From the NCBI RefSeq assembly GCF_001315945.1, contig NZ_BBBG01000015.1, positions 1 through 56,513 of the forward strand: a stretch of 56,513 nt of DNA, in the 5' to 3' direction. How positions within the stretch are numbered: the first letter of the stretch is position 1; the number at the start of each line of letters is the position of its first letter. Made by a program: the position numbers and the translations under genes. Source of the DNA: Methanogenium cariaci JCM 10550 (GTDB taxonomy: Archaea > Halobacteriota > Methanomicrobia > Methanomicrobiales > Methanomicrobiaceae). The notes beneath the pieces were generated by a model. That model was not told the DNA's origin, made no database searches, and saw only the letters and a list, made by a program, of their open reading frames with translations. Of the stretch, positions 1 to 9,606 are shown piece by piece.

Positions 1-358
1 CCCCCCCCTAATCCAACCAAAAGTGGGAACAAAACAATGAGTAAATTGAGGGTTTTTTTGTAACAGAGGTAGTAGTATAGATATATGTACAGATAGTACA
101 GGCATTTCCCGCCCATCGGGGGGGGTATCATTCCACGATCCGGTTTCCTGTGTGGATGGCAGGGGGGGGCATGGGTGATACTGCGGAAAGTGGAAATGGA
201 ATGCTCAAACACCTGAATGTCGGCAGATTTTCAGTTTAGGTGGCGGAAACTGCCTGAAAAAAATGAGGGCCAAGTGGAATGAACCGGAAAGGAGTGGGAA
301 TGTGGAAACAAAACCGACGGGAACGGTTCGCCCCTCCCCCCCTGGCAGACCGGGGGGG
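1..358. other. Intergenic stretch, no gene recognised
   Basis: I see no convincing coding region here. The short open frames overlap the tail of the Yip1 gene on the other strand or have no recognisable sequence. The stretch opens with eight C and holds two runs of eight G near 118-126 and 162-169. An AT-rich patch around 75-95 contains a GATATATGTACAG word that recurs near 47.9 kb. It could hold a promoter or the 3' end of a gene outside the window. Confidence 0.5.
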
Positions 359-931
359 TTACATCGCGTTGACCATTATTGTGCCGAATACCATCGCGAT
401 GATGAACAGATAGTAGAGTGCCACAAAGACTGCAACCGGGATGAATGTGGCCAGAACGGCATGCAGTTTTGATATGCCGTGGAATTCGTGGAGGGCAAAG
501 ACCTGTATGGCCATTCCCCAGTAGGGGGGGGTGATGAACGCCCCGATAATGGTCCAGCCGATGAGGAGTGTCGGAACCATGGAGTAGCATGCCGCCCGGA
601 CCGTCTCCGGGTAGCCGCCGGTGCCTTTGAAGAGGAGGACGAAGAGATGGGTGATGGCAGCTCCGATGAACAGGGAGATGATCCCTCCTACCAGAGAGGA
701 GAGAAAGACTGCCGGGACGATGAAGAGCAGGGCAGCAGCGGGTATCTCCAACGCGGGCCCGAAGACCACAAGACCGGCGGCAATGACGATGGTTATGAGA
801 AGTGAAAAGGCAAAGAGCAGCGTCAGGTAGAGGACAAAGGCATCTTTGAATGATTCGTCCCGGTACTCGCCAAATCCCTGGTCAAAGGAAAAAAGACAGG
901 TCCGGATGCGGTCACTGAACGACAGAGTCAT
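359..931 (-). CDS. Yip1-family multi-pass membrane protein
   Basis: 190 residues in one unbroken frame. About five hydrophobic segments follow an amphipathic N-terminus of roughly 30 residues that contains FDQGFGEYRDESFKDAF. The pattern of a charged start, then long helices, a Gly-Gly-Tyr-Pro-Glu-Thr loop near residue 107 and a late HGISKLHAVLA segment is typical of archaeal Yip1/DUF1282 proteins. These are integral membrane proteins whose biochemical role in archaea is unknown. The gene is transcribed divergently from the oxidoreductase at 1045. The start at 931 is the first Met before the charged N-terminus. Confidence 0.75.
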   Translation of the reverse strand: MTLSFSDRIRTCLFSFDQGFGEYRDESFKDAFVLYLTLLFAFSLLITIVIAAGLVVFGPALEIPAAALLFIVPAVFLSSLVGGIISLFIGAAITHLFVLLFKGTGGYPETVRAACYSMVPTLLIGWTIIGAFITPPYWGMAIQVFALHEFHGISKLHAVLATFIPVAVFVALYYLFIIAMVFGTIMVNAM

Positions 932-1044
932 GCCCTATCGTTGCATTGAATACGACAATACTTTTTGGTTGGTATCGTTCCGTGCGAAACCTTCATCACC
1001 TTGGATTTCGTTAATGGAGCATATCAAACGTTGAGGTGTTGTGA

Positions 1045-1686
1045 ATGAATGTTCTCATAATCTATGCCCATCCCTATCCTGCCTCACTGAATGCGGCGCT
1101 CAAGGACCGGGCCGTCTCCGTTCTGCAGGATATGGATCATACCGTGAAGGTCTCTGACCTCTATGCAATGAAGTTCAAGGCGGTTCTTGATCAGGATGAC
1201 TTTCCCCGACCCTGTAACCGGGAATACTTCTCGATTCCCGGAGAACAGGTCGCGGGAGTGCGAAATGGCATACTGGTTCCAGACATCCAGACCGAGATGA
1301 AGAAGGTCGAGTGGGCCGATCTCCTCATCTTCCAGTTTCCCATCTGGTGGAGCTCAATGCCTGCGATTCTGAAGGGCTGGATTGACCGGGTCTTTGCACA
1401 GGGGTTTGTGGTAAATCTGGCGGAAGGGAGAGTCTACCGTGATGGTCTTTTGTCCGGTAAGAAGGCCCTGATCTCAACAACAGCCGGTTCTCCGCCGGAA
1501 TACTATAGTGAAGGAGGGCCGCATGGCGACATCAATCACCACCTGATGAGTCTCTGGCACAATACCTTTGAGTTCTGTGGGATGGAGGTGGTGCCGACGT
1601 TTTATGTGTTTAATGCAAGTGTGATGGATGATCTGCAGTTCAATGCCGAACTGGAACGCTACGAGGAGTATCTGCGTCTGCTGTGA
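1045..1686 (+). CDS. NAD(P)H dehydrogenase (quinone)-like flavodoxin-fold oxidoreductase
   Basis: 213 residues, intact. The N-terminus MNVLIIYAHPYPASLNAALK is the FMN-phosphate loop of the Flavodoxin_2 family (YwrO, KefF, MdaB, NQO types). The central block, DLLIFQFPIWWSSMPAILKGW then IDRVF, is the family signature that lines the flavin and quinone pocket. The C-terminal part carries a TTAGSPPEYYSEGG loop. The expected activity is two-electron reduction of quinones or similar acceptors with NAD(P)H, as a soluble flavoprotein. The physiological acceptor cannot be read from the sequence. It is divergent from the Yip1 gene with about 110 bases between them. Confidence 0.88.
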   Translation: MNVLIIYAHPYPASLNAALKDRAVSVLQDMDHTVKVSDLYAMKFKAVLDQDDFPRPCNREYFSIPGEQVAGVRNGILVPDIQTEMKKVEWADLLIFQFPIWWSSMPAILKGWIDRVFAQGFVVNLAEGRVYRDGLLSGKKALISTTAGSPPEYYSEGGPHGDINHHLMSLWHNTFEFCGMEVVPTFYVFNASVMDDLQFNAELERYEEYLRLL

Positions 1687-1723
1687 TGGTCTGGCCGCGT
1701 TGAACACGGGGGGGGAATCCGGT

Positions 1724-3308
1724 TCATTTCTCTTTTTTCTCTTCTTTTCTGCGGGGGGGTTTTGGGCTGCCGGGCAGGGCAAGGGCTGCCAGAAGTCCGA
1801 TCACCAAAAGAATCGCCATGGCGTCAAAACAACGGTACATCCCGGCAGAGATCGCCTGATCTGCGATACGGGTTGCCGTCTCCTGCGTCTCTTCCGGTAG
1901 CATACTGATATCTGTTGTCTGCATCTTCTCCACCCAGGTCTGCAGGATGGTTGCGAGTTCTTCATCTGTGGCATCCCCCGAGTTCGGGATACTCATGTGC
2001 AATGCCGGAGAGCAGGCCGGAGAAGATGAAAATCAGGAGAATGGCACCGATGAATGCGGTGCCCAGAGACGTGCCGAGCTGACGGAGGGTGTTGAGCACA
2101 CCGGCCGCGTCAGTGGAATGCTTTTCGTCCACGGCAGAGAGGGTGAGGTTGGTGATCTGGGAGAGGATGACACCAATCCCGATGCCAAAGAGCATGCTGC
2201 CGGGATGATGTCCGGTATCGTGGTTGAAAGCGAGAAGACATCCCGCATCGCCGCCGCACCCCCCCCGATGGCCAGCAAAAGTCCGCTTACCAGCAGCCAT
2301 TTTTGGGACACAAACGCCGAAAGACGTGCCCCCCCCGATGGAGAAGAGAAAGATCATCACCGACATGGGCAGAAGGGCGAGGCCGGTCTCAAAGGCGCTT
2401 GCACCGGTTACTGACTGGAGAAACACCGGGATGATGAAGAGAAAGCCTGCGATGACGATGTTCTGTATGGTTCCGATGCCGTTTCCCAGCGTAAATGTCC
2501 GGTTTTTGAATACATTCACATCGACGAGCGGATTTTTTCCGGTCTGCAACCGGTGTTTCTGCCAGAACCAGAAGACGGCCATCAAAAGCAGGCCTGTTCC
2601 GATAATAAGGGAGATGGAGCCCCCATGCCTCTACGTTCTTCATCAAAAGAATGCCCATCACGATGGCACCGAGGCCGAAGAAGGAGAGCGTGGTGCCGAT
2701 GACGTCGAGTTCTCTCCATTTTAGGGTCGGGGGGGAGGATTCGCTGAGGAGATAGGAGAAGATGAGGACGATGACCACGACCAGAAGTTCCAGTCGGAAG
2801 GCCCAGCGCCAGCTGTAGTAGGTGGTCAGGTATCCGCCGATGATCGGCCCGAATGCGGCACCGGCGGCCCCGATGCCGCCCCCCCACATGCCAAAGGCGA
2901 AGGCCCGATCCCGGCCTGCATAGGTGGAGGTCAGAAAGGTGGTGGTGGCGGGCATCATGAGGATGGCGCCGATGCCCTCCAGAATGGACCAGCCGATAAG
3001 GAGCATCATCGCGTTTGTGCTCATCGAGGCGGTGAAGGTTCCCACACCGTAGATGGCCACACCTGCAAGAAATGCCTTTTTTCTCCCGACAACGTCCTGC
3101 AGTTTTCCACCGATGAGCATGAAGGATGCCATGACGAGGGCATAGATGGCAATGATTGCTGGATGGTCGGGACATCGGTGTTCAGGTCGCTCACCAGTGC
3201 GGTGATCGAGACGTTCATGATGGTCGTGTCGATGACCATGATGAAGACTGCCAGGCAGATGATGGTGAGTACGCCCCCCCATCTGGATCCCCCCCTCCCG
3301 AATTGCAT
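1724..3308 (-). CDS. MFS drug:H+ antiporter, EmrB/QacA (DHA2) type, split over several frames
   Basis: A 14-helix major facilitator transporter expected to export drugs or amphiphilic compounds using the proton gradient. It is read in pieces. The N-terminus from 3308 has VLTIICLAVFIMVIDTTIMN. After a shift near 3160 comes the loop motif GGKLQDVVGRKKAF, then helices through LLMKNVEAWG. After a shift near 2630 the frame continues to SIGGG; another frame change near 2330-2270 leads to GIGIGVILSQITNLTLSAV and then, near 1980, to the C-terminal tail and last helix. Comparison with the family places a lost G near 3160, one extra G near 2629 (five instead of four), and excess G in the runs near 2330, 2260 and 1976. 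The full protein is about 525 residues. I regard the breaks as sequence error. Confidence 0.82.
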
Positions 3309-3386
3309 TGGTTCTGCTCCTGCGGAGTAATGCCCGTTGTTTCATTTATAGGTGTTGCCGGAAATGGCGGAGAAGTATCCCGTCAC

Positions 3387-3978
3387 TCAAGAAAACAGCC
3401 GGTCGAGAGTGGCAAGCAGATCCTCTTCAATCTCTCCCGTGAGCAGGCCGAAGAGGAGACGGTCATGATACTCTCCCCCCCGGACATGCCAGTATTTCCG
3501 CTGCCGCCCTTCGGAAACAAACCCACTATTTTCCAGCACCCGCACCGAGCCTGTGTTTCCGGCTGCTGTGTCGGCGTTCAGCCGATAGGCGCCTGCGATG
3601 CGGGTAGCAAACCAGACGAGAAAGGTGCCCGCTTCAGACCCGACGCCTTTGTTCCAGAAGGGCTCGTCGATCTGGTAGCCGACAAGGTATGCTCCGGGAG
3701 AGAACTCCTCTGCGATGAGCGCACTGGCCGATGAAGACTCCCGTCTTCCGATCCCGGATGGTGAATACAAAGTGGCAGGGCATTCTCTCTTCAGCGAGGG
3801 CCAGGGTGTTTTCGTCCACAAAAGGGAGAAAATAGGCATGGGTGACTTCCGGGGTGTTCGGGCCAAAGAAGAGCCAGCGGCAGACACTCTCCTTTGCCAG
3901 CATCTCTGATATGGGTATGAGGTCTTCGAGCGTGACGTATGAGAAACTGAGGCCGGGAGAAGTCCAGGTGGTCTGCAT
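3387..3978 (-). CDS. GNAT-family N-acetyltransferase (RimJ-like), one frameshift
   Basis: Two frames join near 3725 to give a protein of about 195 residues. The first frame has a RimJ/RimL-type start with FSYVTLEDLIPISEMLA and a RDRKTGVFIGQ strand. The second continues GYQIDEPFWNKGVGSEAG, the acetyl-CoA pyrophosphate loop, then NTGSVRVLENSGFVSEGR, a strongly diagnostic GNAT ending. The likely reaction is transfer of an acetyl group from acetyl-CoA to an N-terminal or side-chain amine; the substrate is unknown. It is the gene upstream of the MFS transporter on the same strand, about 80 bases apart, so a resistance-type pairing is possible but not shown. Confidence 0.82.
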
Positions 3979-4121
3979 CGGGGTAGTGGTGTATGCAGGA
4001 ATGGGGGGGGAAAAGGGTTTGGTGGTTTATTGTGTTTATTCGAGAGGCATGAATCTTAAGTAAAATTCAACTAGAAAATTTAATAATATATCTGATATAG
4101 GTATTGTTCAGATGATGAAAT

Positions 4122-5012
4122 ATGATTGATTTTAATCCATTGGTGGATTCAATTACAATAGTTGTCTGGGTTTTTCTCATTATTATTCCGACTGCAAAGA
4201 TTTATGAGGAATTTAGGAGCGTTCCGATTGCGGGAGTATTTTCAATATTCTGGGTTTCCTTAATTACATTTATGCCCCCCCATTCTCCATTTGCCTTTAT
4301 TGTTGATGGGGCTGTTAATGGAATTACTTCGAGTCTGGTCTGGGCTGTTGATGGTATTGTTAACGTCCTGATTTCGAATCAGGTCTGGATTGCAGTTGTT
4401 GCAGTAGTAATTTTAGTAGTAATGGGAGTGGCCTTTAATTCTCGTGGCATTGCACCATCCATCTCTCACTATGAAACCTCTGATAGAAGAGTGAAACAGT
4501 CTGTTCCGAATGTCCTTTCTTGTAATTTGAATAATACTGAAAATGGACCACTTCTTTCAGATAAAATCAACAATGATTCGGATCAATTTAATGAAATCGT
4601 AGAAAAAATCCTTCAGTTTAGATATAATCAAAACAGGAGACGAAAATTTAGTGATAATCATGAATTGGAAGAGGATTATCACAATCAGTTGCATCAATGG
4701 CTCAAAAGTGTCTATCCAAATGCGATAAATGATACCAATCAGAGGGGCTCTTCACGACCGGATATTGTTATCGATGATATTTGCATTGAAATCAAGGGTC
4801 CAACCCGAAAAAATGACGTTCGTGATATCGGTCAAAAACTTTTTAGATATCGTAACCATTACGATCCCAGGATAATTGTTGTGTTTTTTTATCCTGAAAT
4901 CAATCTGGAATCACAATACTTCTGTGAATTTATCACAGGTGTCAACCGTGACCTGCCGGAGGTTGTGATTATTGCGGAGAATCCTGATGGAGTTTTAGAA
5001 ATTGTTTGTTAA
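4122..5012 (+). CDS. Membrane-anchored PD-(D/E)XK nuclease-like protein in an AT-rich island
   Basis: 296 residues in one frame, and one of the few genes here with almost no long G/C runs. The N-terminal 115 residues hold three hydrophobic segments (near 8-28, 35-58 and 85-108). A polar linker leads to a soluble domain with a helix ELEEDYHNQLHQWLKSVYPN and then RPDIVIDDICIEIKG, where D214, E223 and K225 fit the PD-(D/E)XK catalytic triad, followed by a basic helix and a hydrophobic strand IIVVFFYP. This fold is shared by restriction and repair nucleases, so DNA cleavage is plausible but inferred. Codon use is much more AT-rich than its neighbours, suggesting transfer. A 48-residue ORF follows 45 bases downstream. 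I do not recognise a named family. Confidence 0.7.
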   Translation: MIDFNPLVDSITIVVWVFLIIIPTAKIYEEFRSVPIAGVFSIFWVSLITFMPPHSPFAFIVDGAVNGITSSLVWAVDGIVNVLISNQVWIAVVAVVILVVMGVAFNSRGIAPSISHYETSDRRVKQSVPNVLSCNLNNTENGPLLSDKINNDSDQFNEIVEKILQFRYNQNRRRKFSDNHELEEDYHNQLHQWLKSVYPNAINDTNQRGSSRPDIVIDDICIEIKGPTRKNDVRDIGQKLFRYRNHYDPRIIVVFFYPEINLESQYFCEFITGVNRDLPEVVIIAENPDGVLEIVC

Positions 5013-5057
5013 GGTTAAATCAAAATATTTATATTCTACTGTTTCTTTTTTTAACAT

Positions 5058-5204
5058 ATGTTTGGAAAGGGGGGGCCAAAAACTGTTAAAGGTATGATAC
5101 GGAAGTCTGAAACTGGTGATGGGAGGAAAAAAACGTATCTTGAAAAGCTTTCAGGTGGGGAAATTGATATTCTTACTGGCAAACCAGTTAAGAAAAGAAA
5201 ATAA
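5058..5204 (+). CDS. Small basic protein of 48 residues, unknown
   Basis: A short frame starting MFGKGGPKTVKGMIRKSE and ending GKPVKKRK. It is rich in Lys, Arg and Gly and has a KTYLEKLSGGEIDILTGKP segment. It lies 45 bases after the nuclease-like gene, in the same AT-rich DNA and on the same strand, so co-transcription is likely. It contains one run of seven G that would read in the same frame with four. I recognise no family. The high charge could suit binding to nucleic acid or to the upstream protein, but that is a guess. The end converges with the BASS-family gene on the other strand, four bases apart. Confidence 0.45.
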   Translation: MFGKGGPKTVKGMIRKSETGDGRKKTYLEKLSGGEIDILTGKPVKKRK

Positions 5205-5208
5205 TTTA

Positions 5209-6154
5209 TTATGTAATCTCATCCCCCCCCGGCCAGCTCTTTTCGTTTCTGTTTCTCTTCCCGTCTCACCTTCTGCCCCCCCCACTTCACGGCGATCAGA
5301 CCGGATACCAGCGTCTGGACGATTGCATAAACGATGATGATAAGAAACGCCTCCCCCGTGACCCGTCAGGGCACTTGCGCCCACCAAGAGGGAGACGCCG
5401 AGGTTTCTGTTGGCCGAACTGGTGGCCAGCACCTGCCGGTTGTGTTTCTCCGGGCCGCCCAGAAGATACCCGGCAAGCATCGAGAATGCCACCAGAATGA
5501 AGACCGCTGCCGTCGCGCCGATGCCGACACTGAAGAACGAATCGATGAACCTGACCTCCCCCCCGGTCAGCTGCACCCAGATAAAAAGAATGCCGAAGAT
5601 GACGATCGTGAGATCGGAGAAGAGATATGCCCACCTCCGGATCCGTCGGCACCTGCCGGAAAACGGGAATTGATCGCAAGTCCCGCGACCATGGGCAGGA
5701 ATATGAGGATGACAAGGGTGGTCATCACCGAGAAAAAGTCAATCTGCTCGGTGATGGTACCCGGCAGGATGAGTGTCAGTGTAACGGGAGTAGTGAATAT
5801 CGCGAGCACACTCAGGTAGAACATGATGCGGATGGCAAGTGATATGTCGCCCTTCGAGAACTCCGCGAGTTTCGGGCCGATGGTCGAACCCGGTGCACAG
5901 GCGACGATCAGAAGGCCTGCCGCAACATCCATATCCATCGGGAGCAGCCGTACCACGACGATGCCTGCCAGAGGAATGAGAATGAGATTGATGACAAACG
6001 CAAGCCCTATCAGCCGGTGATGCCGAAGGGGGGGTGCTTCAATCCTGCGGGCGGTAAGGCCAAGCCCCCCCATGGAAAACATCGTTGCCACTAAAAAGAG
6101 ATAGATGGAAAGTTCAAGCGGCAGGGTGAGACCTATGGCCGGAAGCATGTGCAC
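5209..6154 (-). CDS. Bile acid:sodium symporter (BASS/SBF) family transporter, frameshifted
   Basis: The N-terminal frame, from 6154 to about 5640, has five hydrophobic helices and the BASS-type segment ACAPGSTIGPKLAEFSKGD, an unwound-helix substrate-binding motif. Two more frames then supply PLLRSHDRHLRHS-region coding shifts and a readable block TAAVFILVAFSMLAGYLLGG and ATSSANRNLGVSLLVGASAL, matching the second half of the fold. The last 35 codons, in a third frame, give FLIIIVYAIVQTLVSGLIAV then a basic tail ending at 5209 (or a few bases earlier, depending on the length of the G run near 5222). About 315 residues in total. The family moves bile acids, pantoate, pyruvate or other organic anions with sodium; the substrate here is unknown. 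Confidence 0.75.
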
Positions 6155-6296
6155 AGAGATGGTCTGTCATTCATATAATCCCTGTTGTTAACCCGCCTGT
6201 CTGCAGGATCCAGGGAATCGGACTGTATCTGAAAAAAACCGGAAAAAACTCCCCTGACGAAATGCATTTATAGCCATTGGTGGTGATAAGAGTGCC

Positions 6297-6952
6297 ATGG
6301 AAACGCAGTACGGTATGTACCTGGCATACTTCTTTCAGACCCTTATCGGCCTGAACTGCATCTATGCCTTCGTAACCGGAAACCTCGCGGGGGGGTTCTT
6401 CTCGGCCCTGATCATGTTTCTGGCGACCCTGGTGCCCTTCATCATTGCCCACCGGATGAACATCCATTTCCCGTGGTTTGTCTTCTTTCTGATCGCCCTT
6501 GCCCTCTGGTTTCATACGGCCGGGTATATTCAGGGCTACTATGAGATGTTCTACCCCCCCTACTATGACAAAATAGCTCATCTCGTCTCCGGCACTACCG
6601 TTGCTCTGCTCGGCTTTTTAGGCGTCATCTTCCTTGACCGCTACTGGAATATGAACCTCACCGCCCCCCCTTCATTATCGGGTTTACCATCATGTTCGGG
6701 GGGGTGGCCCTTGGTGCGTTCTGGGAGATATATGAATTTCTGGTGGACAATATCTTCGGCGGATCCCTTGCCGGCCCAATGCAGAACGGTCTGGAAGACA
6801 CCATGCTTGACATGATGTTTGTCCTCGCCGGTTCCATCATCGTCGCCATTATAGGTGTCTTCTACTTCCGCCACCACCGGAAAGAGGACATCGTCGGGTC
6901 GCTGAACGGGGACAACGCACTCCGGTCACTGACCAATACCGGAGAAAAGTAA
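6297..6952 (+). CDS. YjdF-like (DUF2238-type) membrane protein, one frameshift
   Basis: Two frames joined at the C run near 6664 give about 218 residues. There are six or so hydrophobic segments with the diagnostic sequence YYDKIAHLVSGTTVALLGF and then GGVALGAFWEIYEFLVD, followed by a conserved NGLEDTMLDMMF motif. The Asp, His and Glu residues in these membrane-proximal motifs are the hallmark of the YjdF/DUF2238 group. Its function is not established. The gene is preceded by a clear intergenic region, runs opposite to the BASS gene, and is followed by a T-rich terminator-like tract. Confidence 0.7.
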
Positions 6953-6975
6953 CCTTCGGTGGTGAATGCCCTGAT

Positions 6976-6990
6976 TTTCTCTCTTTTTTT
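6976..6990 (+). terminator. T-rich tract after the YjdF-like gene
   Basis: A pyrimidine-rich stretch ending in seven T lies about 25 bases after the stop at 6952. Oligo-T without a required hairpin is the usual archaeal terminator. Similar T tracts follow pstS (near 10485), the sensor kinase (near 20450), wtpA (near 24298) and the SIMPL gene (near 30625). Confidence 0.5.
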
Positions 6991-7160
6991 ATTGATCTCA
7001 GATATTTCGCCGCCGTTGCCTGTTGTGTTGAGGCAGTCATGGGGGGGATAGTGGGCGTCCGGGGGGGTGCACCAATCTCTCAACAGGTAAACCCCGTCTT
7101 CATCCATCCGGCAGTTTTCAAAAGACGTATCTGTCTGATCCCCAAACCTTTGTGGGTTCT

Positions 7161-8075
7161 ATGGATCAGAGGACGCTTGCGTATGTTGCCGCCATCTTGT
7201 TTGCCTCATTTATCGGACTGAGTTTTCTCTTCGTCAAGGAGTCCCTGGATGCTGCTGCACCGTTCACAATGCTTGCCTTCCGGTTTACCCTTTCCTTTCT
7301 GGTGATGTTGGCTTTAGTCGCCGCCAGTGTCATCAGAGTGCGTCTCCCCCAGAGTGGATTCAGGGATCTCATGATCCTCCTTATTGCCCAACCTGTTCTC
7401 TTTTTCTCTCTCCAGGCCTTTGGTCTCCTCTATATTTCTTCATCGGAGGCTGGGATCATCGAGGCCATCACGCCGGTCTGTGTAGGTATACTTGGCATCG
7501 TGATTCTGAGTGAGCGTGTCAATGCAAAGCAGTTCCTCTGCTTTTTCGTGTCAATTGCAGGAATTGTCTGCCTTTTCCTGATGGAGGGGGGGCCGGTATT
7601 TCCGGGGGGGTCAGTACTCCGGGCCTGGTCCTGACGGTTCTCTCGGTCTTTGCTACCTCCCTCTATATCGTGATGGGCCGCCGTGTCTCACGCACCATTG
7701 ACCCGTGAGCCTCACCTTTCTCATGATGCTCTTCGGGTGCCTGGTCTTTTGCACTCTCGCGGTGGGGGGGTGCGAAGGCCTGGATGTTGATGGCACGCTC
7801 GTTCTGCTTGGAAACACAGATTTTCTCATCGAGACCCTGTACCTCGCCCTCTTCACTTCGATTGCGACCTCATTTCTTGCGATGTACAGTCTGAAAGAAC
7901 TGGAGGCGGCGCGGGTAGGGATCATCCAGACTCTCTCGGTCGTGGTCGCAGTTGCCGCCGGGGGGGTGCTCGTCCTGCAGGAGACGTTCCTCATCTATCA
8001 TGCTGTAGCGACTGTCCTGATTGTTGCGGGGGGGTGATACTTGCAAACTACGTTGCCGACCCGCCAACGGCGTAA
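7161..8075 (+). CDS. EamA/DMT-family transporter, frameshifted
   Basis: The reading frame starts at 7161 (an in-frame ATG at 7152 is an alternative) and runs to a G run near 7606. It resumes through a short stretch LSVFATSLYIVMGRRVSRT, then from 7705 continues to the stop at 8073. The product is a 10-helix drug/metabolite transporter of about 305 residues with two EamA repeats. The first ends with a SSSEAGIIEAITPVCVGILG segment and the second with LKELEAARVGIIQTLSVVVA, both typical of the helix pair around the substrate path. The substrate is unknown. The next feature is a tRNA on the opposite strand. Confidence 0.82.
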
Positions 8076-8215
8076 GTACATTCCATCCACCGGTGCCGGT
8101 AGCCCCCCCTCCTCTTCGTATGGGTGAGCGGACATCGTGTGTAATATATCAATGAAGAGAGGAGCTGAAGAGATCTCGTGTGATCGGAGGTTTAGGAGAT
8201 ATCAAAAAACAGAAA

Positions 8216-8287
8216 TGGGCCTGATGCGATTCGAACGCATGACCGTCCGGTTATGAGCCGGACGCTCCACCACTAAGCTACAGGCCC
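8216..8287 (-). tRNA. tRNA with CAU anticodon (probably Ile2, possibly elongator Met)
   Basis: The minus strand folds as a complete cloverleaf. The acceptor stem is GGGCCTG/CAGGCCC with A73. There is a D arm, an anticodon stem GTCCGG/CCGGAC around a CTCATAA loop, and a T arm with GTTCGAATC. The anticodon is CAU. The GGGCC start is more like archaeal tRNA-Ile2, whose C34 is modified to agmatidine to read AUA, than elongator Met, but I cannot settle this by eye. No intron is visible. Confidence 0.85.
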
Positions 8288-8423
8288 TCAGTGAAATGTG
8301 CATATTCTCTATGTCATGCATGGCTAAAAATGTATTGAGATGTCGGCCCCCCCTTCCGGCACCCTGTGGAAATAATGAACGAGGTCCTCGTTGGTATATC
8401 CGGGTATCCGGTTTTGCCAGGCG

Positions 8424-9445
8424 CTATGCGTCTGATCCTACGATCTTGTTGATCGTGTGCTCACAGATATCCGTGGAATAGTCTCCCATCCTCCGGAGGG
8501 AGTCGGTGATGTATACAAAGTGCATCGCATCCGCCGCCTCGAACGAGAGGGCCATGTGGTTTATCTCCCGGCAGTGTTCCTCCAGATCTTTCGTATGGCC
8601 GATGGTGGTGTTTGCCTGTTCCAGATCGCCGGAATGGAACGCCTCAATTGCGGCCCGGAAGATGGCCATCGCGTCACGTTCTGCCTGTTGGATGGATTCC
8701 CCCCCGATGACGTTGTCAAGGGGGGGATAATCCGCGAGTTCGATGGCATTTCGGGCAATCTTTGTGGCGTGGTCTGCAATACGCTCAATGATCTTTGCGA
8801 TCTGGATATACCCGGAGGCCGTCGCAGCCGGAATGTCCATCCGCCGGGAGAGGTTCACGTCAGAGAAGATGAGATTCGCCTGACGGGCCACCAGCCACTG
8901 GAGGCGGTCCACATCGCCGTCGCGTTCAATGACCGAGGTGGCAAGGGAAGAATCCCGGTCCCGCAGGGCGGTGACTGCATCCCCACTCATCTTGGTCGCA
9001 ATGACTGCCATCCTGCGCAGGGAGTTTTCCATCGGCATCTCCGTCGGGTTGAGCAGATCCTTCACCGTGATATCGGTATCCGTCTCCTCCACAATCTCCT
9101 GCCCGATGGACATCGTGGTGAAATTCCGCACCTGTTCGATGATATCCGCAGGCAGACGGTATCGGGAACGAACCACGATCTCGGTGTAGCCGGATATGTA
9201 GGCTCCTACCAGTTCCCGGAGCAGGAGCGTGTGATCCGTTCCTGCATCCACCGGAAAAACCTTTTTTCTCTGCATCTGCACGCCGGTGGTATTCGGGGTC
9301 ACCAGTAGAGTGCCGTCACTCTGGATGATCAGGCCCACCGGGTCATTCTTCTGAATGTTGGTCGCATCCACCCATTTTTCGGGAGGGAGACGATCATTGA
9401 GGAACCGCCACTCCGCTGGACCTTACGGATCTCCATGTCAGCCAT
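8424..9445 (-). CDS. AbrB-PhoU fusion phosphate uptake regulator, one frameshift
   Basis: The N-terminal frame (MADMEIRKVQRSGGSSMIV then SLPK) is a SpoVT/AbrB swapped-hairpin DNA-binding domain. After losing one A in an A run near 9375 (five where KKW needs six) the reading passes to the long frame that starts WVDATNIQKND. That frame holds a PhoU domain with repeated helices, including KIIERIADHATKIARNAIEL and DSLRRMGDYSTDICEHTINK; the paired E/D-rich metal-binding motifs are intact. The full length is about 340 residues. Archaeal proteins with this architecture are predicted phosphate-responsive transcription regulators. It is divergent from pstS, sharing a 160-base promoter region. The start at 9445 or 9436 is chosen for the AbrB fold. 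Confidence 0.88.
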
Positions 9446-9512
9446 TCTGTCAGTATTTGCCCGCATATGGTATATGGTATTTCCGCCAACTGATATGTTC
9501 AGTATGTTTTGT

Positions 9513-9536
9513 ATATTTGGGTAAGTACTCAAATAT
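9513..9536. promoter_or_regulatory. Inverted repeat between phoU-like regulator and pstS
   Basis: ATATTTG and CAAATAT form a perfect 7-base inverted repeat separated by ten bases, lying about 70 bases upstream of both divergent start codons. Nearby are two AGTATGTT words and one GATATGTT word. A TATA-like element (GAATATATATTGG near 9563) sits about 35 bases before pstS. Position and symmetry suggest an operator for phosphate control, possibly bound by the adjacent AbrB-PhoU protein. This is inference from the sequence only. Confidence 0.45.
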
Positions 9537-9606
9537 GCTGAGTATGTTGAATGTCGGTCATGAATATATATTGGTCTCTGCCTTTCTGATATGGAGAAAA
9601 CCCATC

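Noticed and set aside
479..805. Plus-strand ORF opposite the Yip1 gene
   Set aside because: It is the antisense shadow of an intact, family-matching membrane protein.
1947..2724. Plus-strand ORFs opposite the MFS gene
   Set aside because: Antisense of the transporter; Arg/Pro-rich composition has no domain and disagrees with neighbouring coding style.
8457..9308. Long 283-codon plus-strand ORF opposite the AbrB-PhoU gene
   Set aside because: It mirrors the codon pattern of the real gene, has no family match, and the minus-strand frame carries complete PhoU motifs.
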